Shown one piece after another: positions 1 through 8,107 of a stretch of 64,000 nt of DNA. The translations under genes were made by a program, and so were the position numbers. This DNA is from Streptomyces sp. B21-083 (GTDB lineage: Bacteria > Actinomycetota > Actinomycetes > Streptomycetales > Streptomycetaceae). The DNA lies in assembly GCF_036898825.1 (NCBI RefSeq), contig NZ_JARUND010000001.1, positions 4,650,001 to 4,714,000 of the forward strand, given 5' to 3'. The notes under the pieces were generated by a model. That model saw only the letters and a program-made list of their open reading frames with translations. It did not search any database and was not told the DNA's origin. The number at the start of each line of letters is the position of its first letter. The first letter of the stretch is position 1.

Positions 1-1
1 G

Positions 2-634
2 GCGGCGGCGGACGTACCGCTCGGGGGGTACGTACTGGCCTCGATGTCGCTGCAGGCCACCTACCGGGGCTTCGGCGACGAGGGCGTCGACCTCGCGCAG
101 GCCGCCCTGGAGCGCAACCGGGGCCTCGCGACGGCCCGCACGATGAGTTTCTTCCGGCTGGTCGAGGCGAGGGCCCACGCGCGCGCGAGTGACGCCCACG
201 CGGCGGGCGCTGCGCTGCGCTCCTCGGAGAGCTGGCTGGAGCGGGCCCGCGACGGCGACGGCGACCCCTCCTGGCTCGGCTTCTACGGGTACGACCGCTT
301 CGCCGCCGACGCCGCCGAGTGCTACCGCGACCTGAAGGCACCGCGCCAGGTCCGCCGTTTCACGGAGCAGGCACTGTCGAAGCCGACGGAGGAGTTCGTG
401 CGCTCGCACGGGCTGCGGCTGGTCGTCTCGGCGGTCGCCGAGCTCGAGTCGGGCAACCTCGACGCGGCATGCGAGCAGGGCGTACGGGCGGTGGAGGTCG
501 CGGGGCGCATCTCCTCGGCGCGCACCACCGAGTACGTGAAGGATCTTCTGCACCGGCTGGAGCCCTACGGGGACGAGCCGCGGGTGGTGGAGCTGCGGGA
601 GCGGGCCCGGCCGCTGCTGATGACTCCGGCGTAG
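2..634 (+). CDS. TPR-type transcriptional regulator, C-terminal part (5' truncated by window)
   Basis: The reading frame is open from the window edge, so the true start lies upstream and only about 210 C-terminal residues are visible. The sequence is purely helical and Ala/Arg/Glu-rich, with helix pairs of about 35 residues resembling tetratricopeptide repeats, and ends in LLMTPA. This is the look of the C-terminal sensor region of Streptomyces helix-turn-helix/TPR regulators (sporulation-associated type). The DNA-binding part would be outside the window, so the regulator call is an inference. It is co-directional with the oxidase gene that begins 115 bp downstream. Confidence 0.55.
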   Translation, partial: AAADVPLGGYVLASMSLQATYRGFGDEGVDLAQAALERNRGLATARTMSFFRLVEARAHARASDAHAAGAALRSSESWLERARDGDGDPSWLGFYGYDRFAADAAECYRDLKAPRQVRRFTEQALSKPTEEFVRSHGLRLVVSAVAELESGNLDAACEQGVRAVEVAGRISSARTTEYVKDLLHRLEPYGDEPRVVELRERARPLLMTPA

Positions 635-748
635 ATTTCAGAGCGTCCGCAGACGCTGCGACGGGTGTTCGCTTTCTGTGTCCGCTTCCTGCGTTTGAAG
701 TGACTGTCAGTGGCGCAGTGCACTATCGAAAGCAGGAGGTGGGGCGCG

Positions 749-1972
749 GTGGAGCTGACGCGTGGGTTCGCTTACGACTGTGACGTGCTGGTGATCGGTG
801 GGGGGATCGTCGGTCTGTCGACGGCGTATGCGATCACGCGCGCCGCCCCGGGCACCCGGGTGACGGTGCTGGAGAAGGAGTCGGGCCCGGCGCGGCACCA
901 GACGGGCCGCAACAGCGGGGTGATCCACAGCGGGATCTACTACCGGCCGGGATCGCTCAAGGCCGAGTACGCGGTGCGGGGCGCCGCCGAGATGGTCAAG
1001 TTCTGCGCGGAGTACGGCATAGCGCACGCCGTCACCGGCAAACTGATAGTCGCCACGGAACGGGACGAGCTGCCCCGTCTGCACGCCCTCGTCCAGCGCG
1101 GCCGGGAGAACGGCATTCCGGTCCGGGAACTGGGCCCCTCCCAGATCGGGGAGTACGAGCCGGAGGTGCGAGGCCTCGCCGGCATCCACGTGGGCACGAC
1201 GGGCGTCTGCGACTACGGGGCGGTCGCCCGGCAGCTGGCCGAGTCCTCCGGGGCGGAGATCCGGTACGGGGCCGAGGTGGTCCGCGTCGACCGGCGGCCG
1301 GAGCTCGGGGTGGCCGTGCGGACGGCGGGGCCGGGCGGCGGCGAGATCGTGCGGGGGCGGGTCCTGGTCAACTGCGCGGGGCTGTACTGCGACGAGGTGG
1401 CGCGGCTGACCGGCGACGACCCAGGGATGCGGATCGTGCCGTTCCGGGGCGAGTACTTCACGCTGGCGCGGCCCGAGCTGGTGCGGGGGCTGGTGTATCC
1501 GGTGCCCGATCCGGCGTTCCCCTTCCTCGGGGTCCATCTCACCCGGGGGATCGACGGGAGCGTCCACATCGGGCCCAATGCCGTGCCGGCGCTGGCCCGC
1601 GAGGGATACGGGTGGGGAACCGTACGGATGCGCGAGCTGGGGGCGACGGTGGCGTGGCCGGGGTCGTGGCGGATAGCCGCGCGGCACTGGCGGTACGGAG
1701 GCGGGGAGCTGCGGCGCTCGGTGTCCAAGAAGGCGTTCGCGCGGGCGGTCCGGAGGTTGTTGCCGGTGGTGGCGGACGGGGATCTGGTGCCCGCGGCGTC
1801 GGGCGTGCGGGCGCAGGCGGTGCTGCGGGACGGGACGCTGGTGGACGACTTCCTCATCCGGGAGGGGGCGAGGGCGGTCCATGTGCTGAACGCGCCCTCG
1901 CCGGCGGCGACCGCTTCGCTGCCGATCGGGCGGGAGGTGGCCCGGCGGGCGCTGGCCGTGCTGGGTGGGTGA
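749..1972 (+). CDS. lhgO: L-2-hydroxyglutarate oxidase (FAD-dependent)
   Basis: Predicted 407-aa flavoprotein of the DAO/LhgO family, which oxidises L-2-hydroxyglutarate to 2-oxoglutarate and passes electrons to the membrane pool. The N-terminus carries the dinucleotide-binding motif VIGGGIVG near residues 15-22 and an acidic strand end (VLEKE). Typical LhgO blocks follow: HQTGRNSGVIHSGIYY, VNCAGLYCD and IVPFRGEYF. The C-terminal FAD contact is ASGVRAQAV. The frame opens further upstream (ATG 710), but GTG 749 is preferred because AGGAGG at 734-739 sits 9 nt before it. No TM segment is visible. It is probably monocistronic, with trmB starting 160 bp later. Confidence 0.85.
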   Translation: MELTRGFAYDCDVLVIGGGIVGLSTAYAITRAAPGTRVTVLEKESGPARHQTGRNSGVIHSGIYYRPGSLKAEYAVRGAAEMVKFCAEYGIAHAVTGKLIVATERDELPRLHALVQRGRENGIPVRELGPSQIGEYEPEVRGLAGIHVGTTGVCDYGAVARQLAESSGAEIRYGAEVVRVDRRPELGVAVRTAGPGGGEIVRGRVLVNCAGLYCDEVARLTGDDPGMRIVPFRGEYFTLARPELVRGLVYPVPDPAFPFLGVHLTRGIDGSVHIGPNAVPALAREGYGWGTVRMRELGATVAWPGSWRIAARHWRYGGGELRRSVSKKAFARAVRRLLPVVADGDLVPAASGVRAQAVLRDGTLVDDFLIREGARAVHVLNAPSPAATASLPIGREVARRALAVLGG

Positions 1973-2132
1973 GGCGGGGGTTCCTTCGGCGTCGCCGAGC
2001 TGAGAAGCGGGCCTGGGCTGGATGGATGCGGCGAACGGGTGGGGTGGTGGGAAGCCGGGCCTGTGCCGCGTCCGCGTCTGCTGTGGACGCCGGACACGTC
2101 GGTGTGCTCGCGGCGGTAAAATCGGCCGCACT

Positions 2133-2942
2133 GTGTCTGACTCCCTTGACTCCGCCGCCCCCTCCCCCGGGCCGACGCCCACCCCGGCCCCCGCTCCCGT
2201 CCGGGCCAAGGGCGAGCCCCGGTTTCCCGGCGGGCCGCAGGCCGATCCCGCCGGGTCCCACTTCGAGCGGCGGATCAGGAGCTTTCAGCCCCGGCGCAGC
2301 CGGGTCACCGCCGGGCAGGGTGACGCGTTGCTGCGGCTGTGGCCCAAGTGGGGCCTCGACATCGACGGCCACGCCCTCCGCCTCGGCGAGTTGTTCGGCG
2401 ACGACCTGCCCGTCGTACTCGAGATCGGGTTCGGGATGGGCGAGGCCACCGCGAGGATGGCTGCCGACGATCCCCGTACCAACATCCTCGCCGTCGACGT
2501 GCACACCCCGGGCCAGGGCAATCTGCTCAACCTCGCCGACCAGCAGGGACTGACCAACATCCGTGTCGCCAACGGTGACGCCATCATCCTGCTCCGCGAG
2601 ATGCTCACCCCCGACTCCCTGGACGGCCTGCGCGTCTACTTCCCCGACCCCTGGCCCAAGAAGCGGCACCACAAGCGGCGGCTGATCCAGCCCGAGTTCC
2701 TCGATCTGGTCGCCGACCGGCTGCGCCCCGGCGCCGTCGTGCACTGCGCGACCGACTGGGAGCCGTACGCCGAACAGATGCTCGACGTGCTCGACGCGCA
2801 CCCGGAGTTCGAGAACACCCGGCCGGACGGCGGTTACGCACCCCGGCCGGAGTTCCGTCCCCGGACCCGTTTCGAGGGCCAGGGGCTGGAGAAGGGTCAT
2901 GTCGTGAACGACCTGCTGTTCCGCCGCGTACAGCACCCGTAG
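2133..2942 (+). CDS. trmB: tRNA (guanosine(46)-N7)-methyltransferase
   Basis: Class I SAM methyltransferase that makes m7G46 in the tRNA variable loop. From GTG 2133 it is 269 aa. A Pro/Ala-rich disordered head (about 40 residues) precedes the SAM motif EIGFGMGE (97-104). The acidic ribose contact is AVDVHTPG, and the family signature PDPWPKKRHHKRR (171-183) binds tRNA. The C-terminal block TRFEGQGLEKGH is also typical. The upstream in-frame ATG at 2022 would add a low-quality Cys/Arg-rich leader, so GTG 2133 is chosen. Head length is above the usual bacterial TrmB, as is common in actinomycetes. Confidence 0.9.
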   Translation: MSDSLDSAAPSPGPTPTPAPAPVRAKGEPRFPGGPQADPAGSHFERRIRSFQPRRSRVTAGQGDALLRLWPKWGLDIDGHALRLGELFGDDLPVVLEIGFGMGEATARMAADDPRTNILAVDVHTPGQGNLLNLADQQGLTNIRVANGDAIILLREMLTPDSLDGLRVYFPDPWPKKRHHKRRLIQPEFLDLVADRLRPGAVVHCATDWEPYAEQMLDVLDAHPEFENTRPDGGYAPRPEFRPRTRFEGQGLEKGHVVNDLLFRRVQHP

Positions 2943-3010
2943 AGCACGCCCAGAACCTCAGAACCTCACGTCCCCTCCCGCACCGTCGCGGGCCGCGTCC
3001 CTCCCTCGTT

Positions 3011-3016
3011 AGGGTC
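3011..3016 (+). promoter_or_regulatory. -10 box of leaderless promoter for prsW-like gene
   Basis: TAGGGT seven bases before GTG 3023, with no Shine-Dalgarno sequence, fits the common Streptomyces arrangement in which transcription starts at or next to the start codon. A convincing -35 hexamer is not obvious. Confidence 0.45.
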
Positions 3017-3022
3017 AATGCC

Positions 3023-4384
3023 GTGGCCACCTTTCCCCCGTACCCGACGCATCCCAGTGGCCCGGCCGACGGTCCCGTCGGCGGGGCGCTGCGGCACGCG
3101 CACTGGTGGCAGCGGCCCTGGGTGCGTTACGGCGCCCTCATCAGCCTGCTCGCGCTCTCCGGGCTCGTCATCCTCGCCCTGGTCCGCGAACAGACCGGCA
3201 CCGAGGGGTTCCTGGTCGGACTCGGGCTCGCCGTACTGCCCGTGCCGTTGCTCGTCGCCGCGTTCCGGTGGCTGGACCGGGTCGAGCCGGGCCCCTGGCG
3301 GAACCTGGTCTTCTCCTTCGCCTGGGGCGCCTGCGCGGCGGCCCTGATTGCGATCGTCGCCAACAGCTTCGCGACCAGATGGATAGCGACGGCCACCGCC
3401 GACCCGTCGGGCGCGGACACCCTCGGCGCGACCGTCATAGCGCCGATCGTCGAGGAGTCCGCCAAGGCGGCCGCCGTACTGCTCATCTATCTCTTCCGGC
3501 GGCGCGACTTCACCGGGATCGTCGACGGGGTCGTCATCGCCGGGGTCACCGCCACCGGTTTCGCCTTCACCGAGAACATCCTCTACATCGGCACCGCGTT
3601 CGGCACCGACCAGCTCACCGGAGACACCGGTATCGCCTCGGTCACCGCGGCGACCTTCTTCGTACGCGTCGTCATGTCGCCGTTCGCGCACCCCCTGTTC
3701 ACGGTCCTCACCGGTATCGGGTTCGGGATCTCCGCGCTGTGGGGTGAGGGCCGGCCCGTCCGCCGGGTGCTGCTGCCGCTGACCGGGCTGCTGCTCGCGA
3801 TGAGCACGCACGCCTTCTGGAACGGCTCGTCGACCTTCGGGGAGTACGGGTTCATCGCGGTGTACGCCGCTTTCATGGTGCCCGCGTTCGGTCTGCTGAC
3901 CTGGCTGGTCATCTGGACCCGCCAGCGTGAGCTGCGGACCGTGCGCGCCGAGTTGCCCGCGTACGCGATGGCCGGCTGGCTGGCCCCGGCCGAGCCGTAC
4001 GCCCTCGGCTCGATGCGCGCCCGCCGCCTGGCCCGCGAGTACGCCCGCCGCCACCTGGGCAGGCCCGCCGCCCGTGCGGTGGCGCAGTACGAGGCGTACG
4101 CCACCTCACTCGCGTTCCTGCGTCACCGGGGGCGCCTCGGCCGCGCGGGCGCCGACTTCGTCGTCCGGGAGCAGGAGCTGCTGGGCGAGCTGTGGGAGCG
4201 CAGGGCGGTGGCCCGCCCGGCCCTGGACCACGCGGCCCGCGCCATCGCACCGGCCCCGGTTCCCGTGCCACCGGTCACCTGGCCGCCGTACCCCTACAGC
4301 CCCCACAACAGCCACGGCCACCACTACGGCCACAACCGCCCCGCCTACGACCCGTACCCGGCCTACAACCCGTACCGCTGGTAG
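3023..4384 (+). CDS. PrsW family intramembrane metalloprotease
   Basis: Polytopic 453-aa membrane protein of the PrsW/CPBP-like protease superfamily. PrsW of Bacillus cleaves the anti-sigma factor RsiW; the substrate here is unknown. Visible catalytic motifs are IVEESAKA (Glu144-Glu145), FAFTENILY (Glu184) and SPFAHPLF (His223), plus STHAFWN, spread over about seven TM helices. The C-terminal 100 residues are soluble and end in a His/Tyr/Pro-rich tail. The start is GTG 3023. A TAGGGT -10-like box at 3011-3016 lies so close that the mRNA is probably leaderless. Confidence 0.85.
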   Translation: MATFPPYPTHPSGPADGPVGGALRHAHWWQRPWVRYGALISLLALSGLVILALVREQTGTEGFLVGLGLAVLPVPLLVAAFRWLDRVEPGPWRNLVFSFAWGACAAALIAIVANSFATRWIATATADPSGADTLGATVIAPIVEESAKAAAVLLIYLFRRRDFTGIVDGVVIAGVTATGFAFTENILYIGTAFGTDQLTGDTGIASVTAATFFVRVVMSPFAHPLFTVLTGIGFGISALWGEGRPVRRVLLPLTGLLLAMSTHAFWNGSSTFGEYGFIAVYAAFMVPAFGLLTWLVIWTRQRELRTVRAELPAYAMAGWLAPAEPYALGSMRARRLAREYARRHLGRPAARAVAQYEAYATSLAFLRHRGRLGRAGADFVVREQELLGELWERRAVARPALDHAARAIAPAPVPVPPVTWPPYPYSPHNSHGHHYGHNRPAYDPYPAYNPYRW

Positions 4385-4406
4385 CCGGGCTCGAACTACG
4401 AAAAAA

Positions 4407-4448
4407 CCGGTAGTCCTGACGCCGATGAACGAACGTCAGGACTACCGG
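4407..4448 (-). terminator. Rho-independent terminator after M23 peptidase gene
   Basis: A 15-bp inverted repeat (CCGGTAGTCCTGACG and its complement) with a 12-nt loop. On the minus strand it is followed by TTTTTT, so it terminates the leftward M23 gene. It may also stop the rightward prsW transcript. Confidence 0.8.
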
Positions 4449-4495
4449 CGAGAGACCGGGGAAGGCGTCTCCTACAGGACTGGTTCCTCAGGTTC

Positions 4496-5557
4496 CTACG
4501 GGTTGAGGCCCATGCTCCGCAGCCACGCCATCGGGTCGATGCCGGCACGGTCCGAGCTGCTGGTGTGCACCTCCAGGTGGAGGTGGGCCCCGGTGACGTT
4601 GCCGGTGGCGCCGACGCGGCCGATGACGTCACCCGTGGCGACCTTCTGGCCGACGCTGACGTTGATCGACGACTGGTGGGCGAACCACAGCTCGGTGCCG
4701 TCGTCGAGGGTGAGGATGGTGCGGTAGCCGTACGAGCCGCTCCAGCCCGCCTCGGTGACCGTGCCACTGTGGATGGCCTTGATCGGCGTGCCGGTGGGCG
4801 CGGCGAAGTCGAGGCCGGTGTGGTAGCCGGAGGACCACAGCGAGCCGGCCTGGCCGAACGTCGAGGTGATCGTGTACGAGGAGGTCGGCAGCGTGTACTG
4901 CTTGGCGAGCGAGGCGAGACGCGCGGCCTCCACCTTCGCCGCCGCGGCCTCCGCGATCTTCTTCTTCTCGGCGGCGACCTTGGCCGCGGCCTCCCGCTTC
5001 ACCTTGGCGGCCTCGACGGCGGCCTTCTTCGCGGCGGCGTCCTGGGCGGCCTGCTGGACCTTGGCCTCGGCCTGGTCCTTCTGCTGCTCGGCCTGGAGGA
5101 TGATGCGGCTGCGCAGGGCCTCGCCGGCGTCGCTGGTGCCCTGCTCGGTCTCCTCGGTTGTCACGCCGACGCTGCTGAGCGCGGTGGCGGAGCCCTTGGG
5201 CTCGTCGTCCGAGTCGTCGTGCGTGAAGGGCGAGCCGACGGAGGGCAGGTCGGGGATGGAGATCGAGACCGGCGGCTTGCCGCTCTGCGCGGTGGCCATG
5301 CCGGCCCCGCCGACAGCGGCTATGACGCCGACGCCGAGAACGGTGGAACTGCGGGCGAGCCCACCACGCTGCTTGCCGACGCGGTGCCGGCCGCGAACAG
5401 GGAGGACGGAGTCCGCACTGGGATTCCACTCCTCCCAGGGGCCCTCGTCGGTGCGGTAGCCGCCGAAGCCGAAGGTCGGGATCTTCCCGTCCTCGGTCTC
5501 GCTGCTGCGCCGGTTCGGCACGGAGGGGGCTTCTGGGGCAGGCGGGTTTGACGCCAC
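4496..5557 (-). CDS. M23 family metallopeptidase (LytM-type murein endopeptidase), secreted/anchored
   Basis: A 353-aa peptidoglycan hydrolase. Residues 1-64 are a charged cytoplasmic-looking head. Residues 68-90 form one hydrophobic segment ending in an Ala-x-Ala-like site (ATAQSG). Residues 145-220 are an Ala/Lys/Glu coiled coil, and 221-353 the LytM/M23 domain. Zinc ligands are visible as HTGLD (His246, Asp250) and HLHLEVH (His325, His327). The long head before the hydrophobic segment is unusual for a signal peptide but common in Streptomyces M23 proteins. The start GTG 5557 follows AAAGGAG. The upstream c-di-AMP riboswitch and the terminator make it a single-gene unit under second-messenger control. 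Confidence 0.9.
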   Translation of the reverse strand: MASNPPAPEAPSVPNRRSSETEDGKIPTFGFGGYRTDEGPWEEWNPSADSVLPVRGRHRVGKQRGGLARSSTVLGVGVIAAVGGAGMATAQSGKPPVSISIPDLPSVGSPFTHDDSDDEPKGSATALSSVGVTTEETEQGTSDAGEALRSRIILQAEQQKDQAEAKVQQAAQDAAAKKAAVEAAKVKREAAAKVAAEKKKIAEAAAAKVEAARLASLAKQYTLPTSSYTITSTFGQAGSLWSSGYHTGLDFAAPTGTPIKAIHSGTVTEAGWSGSYGYRTILTLDDGTELWFAHQSSINVSVGQKVATGDVIGRVGATGNVTGAHLHLEVHTSSSDRAGIDPMAWLRSMGLNP

Positions 5558-5579
5558 GTGGGCGTGCTCCTTTCCTTCC

Positions 5580-5720
5580 TTCTCGCCTACCGGGTTAGCT
5601 GACGGGTTCGGAGCAGGAAGGTCTCCTACGCGCGTATACCTGCCGTGTCGCCACGGCGGCGGACGAGCGATTCACCCCAAGGTGGTGGTTCCCCGGTTCC
5701 CTTGCGGGATTAGGCACTTG
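5580..5720 (-). promoter_or_regulatory. c-di-AMP (ydaO/yuaA) riboswitch
   Basis: The minus-strand leader of the M23 gene contains the hallmark ydaO blocks in order. These are GCCTAATCC (about 5707-5715), GGAACCGGGGAACCACC (about 5684-5700), CTTGGGGTGAAT (5670-5681), and CCGAACCCGTCAGCTAACC plus GTAGGCG (5583-5611). The terminal helix pairs GCCTA with TAGGC. In actinomycetes this class switches off cell-wall hydrolases when c-di-AMP is high. The ribosome site GGAGC could pair with GCTCC at about 5609-5614 inside the aptamer, which would give translational control (inference). Confidence 0.9.
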
Positions 5721-5995
5721 CGCACGGAGCCGACTCTTGTGACGGCTGGGACTACCGCGCTGCGTTATCGAACGTTAATAGACCTGGACACCGGATTCCA
5801 AGCTGTTCCCGTTGATCGTTAATCCTTTTCCCGAGGACTTTCTGGGTCACCACCGGTGAAAATCGGGCGAGTTGACCATGCCCTAAGTGACTACCGAGTT
5901 TTGACGAGGTGTCAGATGTTGTGCGCAACGAGATCGCTCACTCACCCTTGGTGACAGGCGATGAAAACCGACTGCGGCCAGGGCACAAACGACTC

Positions 5996-6033
5996 AGGGC
6001 CGGAAAACCATTTTCATGGTTTTCCGGCCCTGG
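5996..6033 (-). terminator. Terminator downstream of tRNA-fMet
   Basis: A near-perfect hairpin with arms CAGGGCCGGAAAACCA and complement around TTTTCA. It begins 9 bp beyond the tRNA 3' end on the minus strand. The next genes on the minus strand are more than 400 bp away, so it most simply ends the tRNA transcript. Confidence 0.7.
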
Positions 6034-6041
6034 GCCTTCAG

Positions 6042-6115
6042 TAGCGGGGACAGGATTTGAACCTGCGACCTCTGGGTTATGAGCCCAGCGAGCTACCGAG
6101 CTGCTCCACCCCGCG
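6042..6115 (-). tRNA. Initiator tRNA-fMet (anticodon CAT)
   Basis: A 74-nt cloverleaf with anticodon loop CTCATAA. Two initiator marks are present: the unpaired first acceptor position (C1 opposite U72) and three consecutive G-C pairs at the base of the anticodon stem (CTGGG/CCCAG). No CCA is encoded. The discriminator base is A. Confidence 0.92.
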
Positions 6116-6189
6116 CCGCTGAACACAACTATACGTCATCCGAGGGACCTCGATCACCACCCTCGGCCCGGCCCCGCAGAAGCGGCACG

Positions 6190-7329
6190 TCAGCCGGGCA
6201 GGTGGGCGTTGGGAGCCTTGGCCCGCTCCGCGAACTCGGGGAGCACGACGACCTCGACACCCTCCCCGGAGAGCAGCCCGCTCCCGTCCGCCGCCACGAC
6301 GAAGGTGTCCGGCTCGCGCCAGGCGGTCACCACCCGGCGGACGCCCGCGTCGAGGATCAGCCGGGCGCAGGGGGCGGGGCGGGAGGCGCGGCGGGCGCAG
6401 GGCTCCAGGCTGCTGTAGACGGTGGCCGTCCGGAGCCGGGGGTCGGCCGGGTCGAGCTTCGCGAGCGCCGACTCCTCGGCGTGCACGACCGGGTCGCCGC
6501 CCTCCCGGGAGTGCCCGCGCGCCAGTTCCGTACCGTCGGAGGCCACCACCACCGCCCCCACGCTGAACGCCGTGCGCGACGGCGGACAGAGCTGGGCCAG
6601 TTCGCACGCCAGTGCCAGCCAGTGCCGGTCGGCGGCGGAGGCGAGCGGACCCGCGCCGGGGGCGGTGGGCTCGTACCGCATGAGGACGACGTCGTCGATC
6701 CTGCGCGTCTCCGTGAGCCGGAGCCGGCCGCCCTGGTAGCCGCCGGGGCCGAAGAGGCGGGGGGCGTCGGGGTCGCCGACGAAGAGGGGCGCGAGGACGA
6801 GCTGGAGTTCGTCGGCGAGGCCCTGCCGGAGGAGCTGGGTGTGGACGGTGCCACCGCCCTCGACCATGAGGCGCCGGACGCCCCGTACGTCATGCAGGTG
6901 TTCGAGCAGGGCTCGCCAGTCGAGCGCGCCGGGACCCAGGGCCACGATGTCGACATCGGCGCCGAGGCCGGCGCGCCGGGCCTGTGCGGCACCCTTGTCC
7001 GTCGTGTACACGGCCTTCTCGCCGCCCGTGTGCCAGAAGTTGGCGGCCGGGTCCAGCTCCCCCGAGCCGCTCACGGTCACCTTGAGCGGATACTCGGGCT
7101 TGCCGGCCGCCAGCCGCGCGGCCCGCCGCTCCGGCGAGTTGACCAGGAGACGCGGGTTGTCGGCGCGGATGGTGCCGGCGCCGATGAGGATGGCGTCGCT
7201 GGACGCCCGTACTTCGTCGACGCGGTCGAAGTCGGCGGGGCTGGAGAGCAGCAGCCGCTCGGGGCCGGTGTCGTCCAGGTAGCCGTCGAGAGAGACGGCG
7301 GCGGACAACAGGACGTGCGGGAGGGGCAT
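6190..7329 (-). CDS. RibD-like bifunctional deaminase-reductase with reversed domain order
   Basis: This 379-aa protein has the two RibD domains in inverted order. Residues 1-225 form the DHFR-like RibD reductase domain (SLDGYLDD near 13-20, GAGTIRADNPRL 50-61, MVEGGGTVH 155-163). Residues 235-370 form a cytidine-deaminase-like zinc domain with HAE (His283, Glu285) and the Cys pair Cys311/Cys321 of the PC-x8-PC motif. Canonical RibD is deaminase first. The expected chemistry is deamination and side-chain reduction of a pyrimidine made from GTP. Neighbours are a divergent MarR regulator and a GTP cyclohydrolase II, so it probably works with that enzyme. Whether it makes a riboflavin precursor or another product is not decided by sequence. 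Confidence 0.8.
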   Translation of the reverse strand: MPLPHVLLSAAVSLDGYLDDTGPERLLLSSPADFDRVDEVRASSDAILIGAGTIRADNPRLLVNSPERRAARLAAGKPEYPLKVTVSGSGELDPAANFWHTGGEKAVYTTDKGAAQARRAGLGADVDIVALGPGALDWRALLEHLHDVRGVRRLMVEGGGTVHTQLLRQGLADELQLVLAPLFVGDPDAPRLFGPGGYQGGRLRLTETRRIDDVVLMRYEPTAPGAGPLASAADRHWLALACELAQLCPPSRTAFSVGAVVVASDGTELARGHSREGGDPVVHAEESALAKLDPADPRLRTATVYSSLEPCARRASRPAPCARLILDAGVRRVVTAWREPDTFVVAADGSGLLSGEGVEVVVLPEFAERAKAPNAHLPG

Positions 7330-7358
7330 GGGTCGCTCTCTTCTTGACCGGGCCTGGC

Positions 7359-7387
7359 TTGGTTCAAGTTTTAAACAAACCTACACT
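7359..7387 (+). promoter_or_regulatory. Promoter and candidate MarR site before the MarR gene
   Basis: TTGGTT (7359-7364) and TACACT (7382-7387), spaced 17 bp, form a plausible promoter six bases before ATG 7394 (leaderless). Between them, GGTTCAAGTTTTAAAC resembles the TGCTTCAA-type half sites found twice before ribA, though with altered spacing. The location is also the promoter region of the divergent RibD-like gene. Confidence 0.4.
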
Positions 7388-7393
7388 GGTCTC

Positions 7394-7969
7394 ATGACGA
7401 CCCGCTGGCTCACTCCCGAGGAGCAGCGCGCGTGGCGCGCGTACGTCGCGGCCTCCCTGCTTCTGGAGGACGCGCTCGACCGGCAGCTCCAGCAGGACGC
7501 CGGGATGCCGCACCTCTACTACACGATCCTGGCCTATCTCTCCGAGACGCCCGAGCGACGGCTGCGCATGACCGATCTCGCCGAGAAACTGAAGATCACG
7601 CGCAGTCGGCTGACGTACGCGGTGGCCCGGCTGGAGAAGGACGGTCACGTACGGCGCGAGGCCTGCAAGTGGGACAAGCGGGGCACGGTCGCCGCGCTGA
7701 CCGAGGAGGGCATGGCGGTACTGGAGCGCACCGCCCCGGGCCATGTCGCGACGGTCCGCGGGGCCCTCTTCGACCATCTGACCCCGGAGCAGGTGGGTCA
7801 GCTGGAGGAGATCGGTAAGCGGATCGAGCGGGCACTCCAGGGGGACGGGACGGAGTCGGCGCCGGAGGGCCTGCCCTGGCTGCGCAGGTCGTCACCCTCG
7901 TGCGGCGCCGACGAGGGCGAGTCGGGCGGCTCGGGCGATTCCCGTGGCTCCGGCGACTCCGGCGCATGA
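7394..7969 (+). CDS. MarR family transcriptional regulator
   Basis: A 191-aa winged-helix regulator. N-terminal dimer helices carry WLTPEEQRAW, followed by the MarR HTH and wing: LRMTDLAEKLKITRSRLTYAVARLEKDGHVRREACKWDKRGTVAALTEEG, given here in outline only as MTDLAEKLKIT and TEEGMAVL. A Gly/Ser-rich tail of about 30 residues follows. The frame is open 22 codons further upstream, but ATG 7394 sits just behind a -10 box, consistent with a leaderless start. It lies between a divergent RibD-like gene and the co-directional ribA-like gene; palindromes in both promoters make it the likely local regulator of both. The ligand is unknown. Confidence 0.85.
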   Translation: MTTRWLTPEEQRAWRAYVAASLLLEDALDRQLQQDAGMPHLYYTILAYLSETPERRLRMTDLAEKLKITRSRLTYAVARLEKDGHVRREACKWDKRGTVAALTEEGMAVLERTAPGHVATVRGALFDHLTPEQVGQLEEIGKRIERALQGDGTESAPEGLPWLRRSSPSCGADEGESGGSGDSRGSGDSGA

Positions 7970-7986
7970 GGACTCCCACAACCCCA

Positions 7987-8053
7987 TTGCTTTAACTTTG
8001 AAGCATGGGATAGGGTCACTCTTCGAACGAGGATCTGCTTCAAATCTGAAGCA
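7987..8053 (+). promoter_or_regulatory. ribA-like promoter with two MarR-type palindromic operators
   Basis: Operator 1 is TGCTTTAACTTTGAAGCA (7988-8005) and operator 2 is TGCTTCAAATCTGAAGCA (8036-8053). Both have TGCTTCA/TGAAGCA arms. A TTGCTT (7987-7992) to TAGGGT (8011-8016) promoter with an 18-bp spacer overlaps operator 1, and operator 2 covers the early transcribed region. This is a classic layout for repression by a dimeric regulator such as the adjacent MarR protein (assignment inferred). Confidence 0.6.
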
Positions 8054-8107
8054 AGACTGAGCAGGAGCAGGTCCGGAGGATCGATCAGACCGACCCGGGA
8101 GCCCCGC

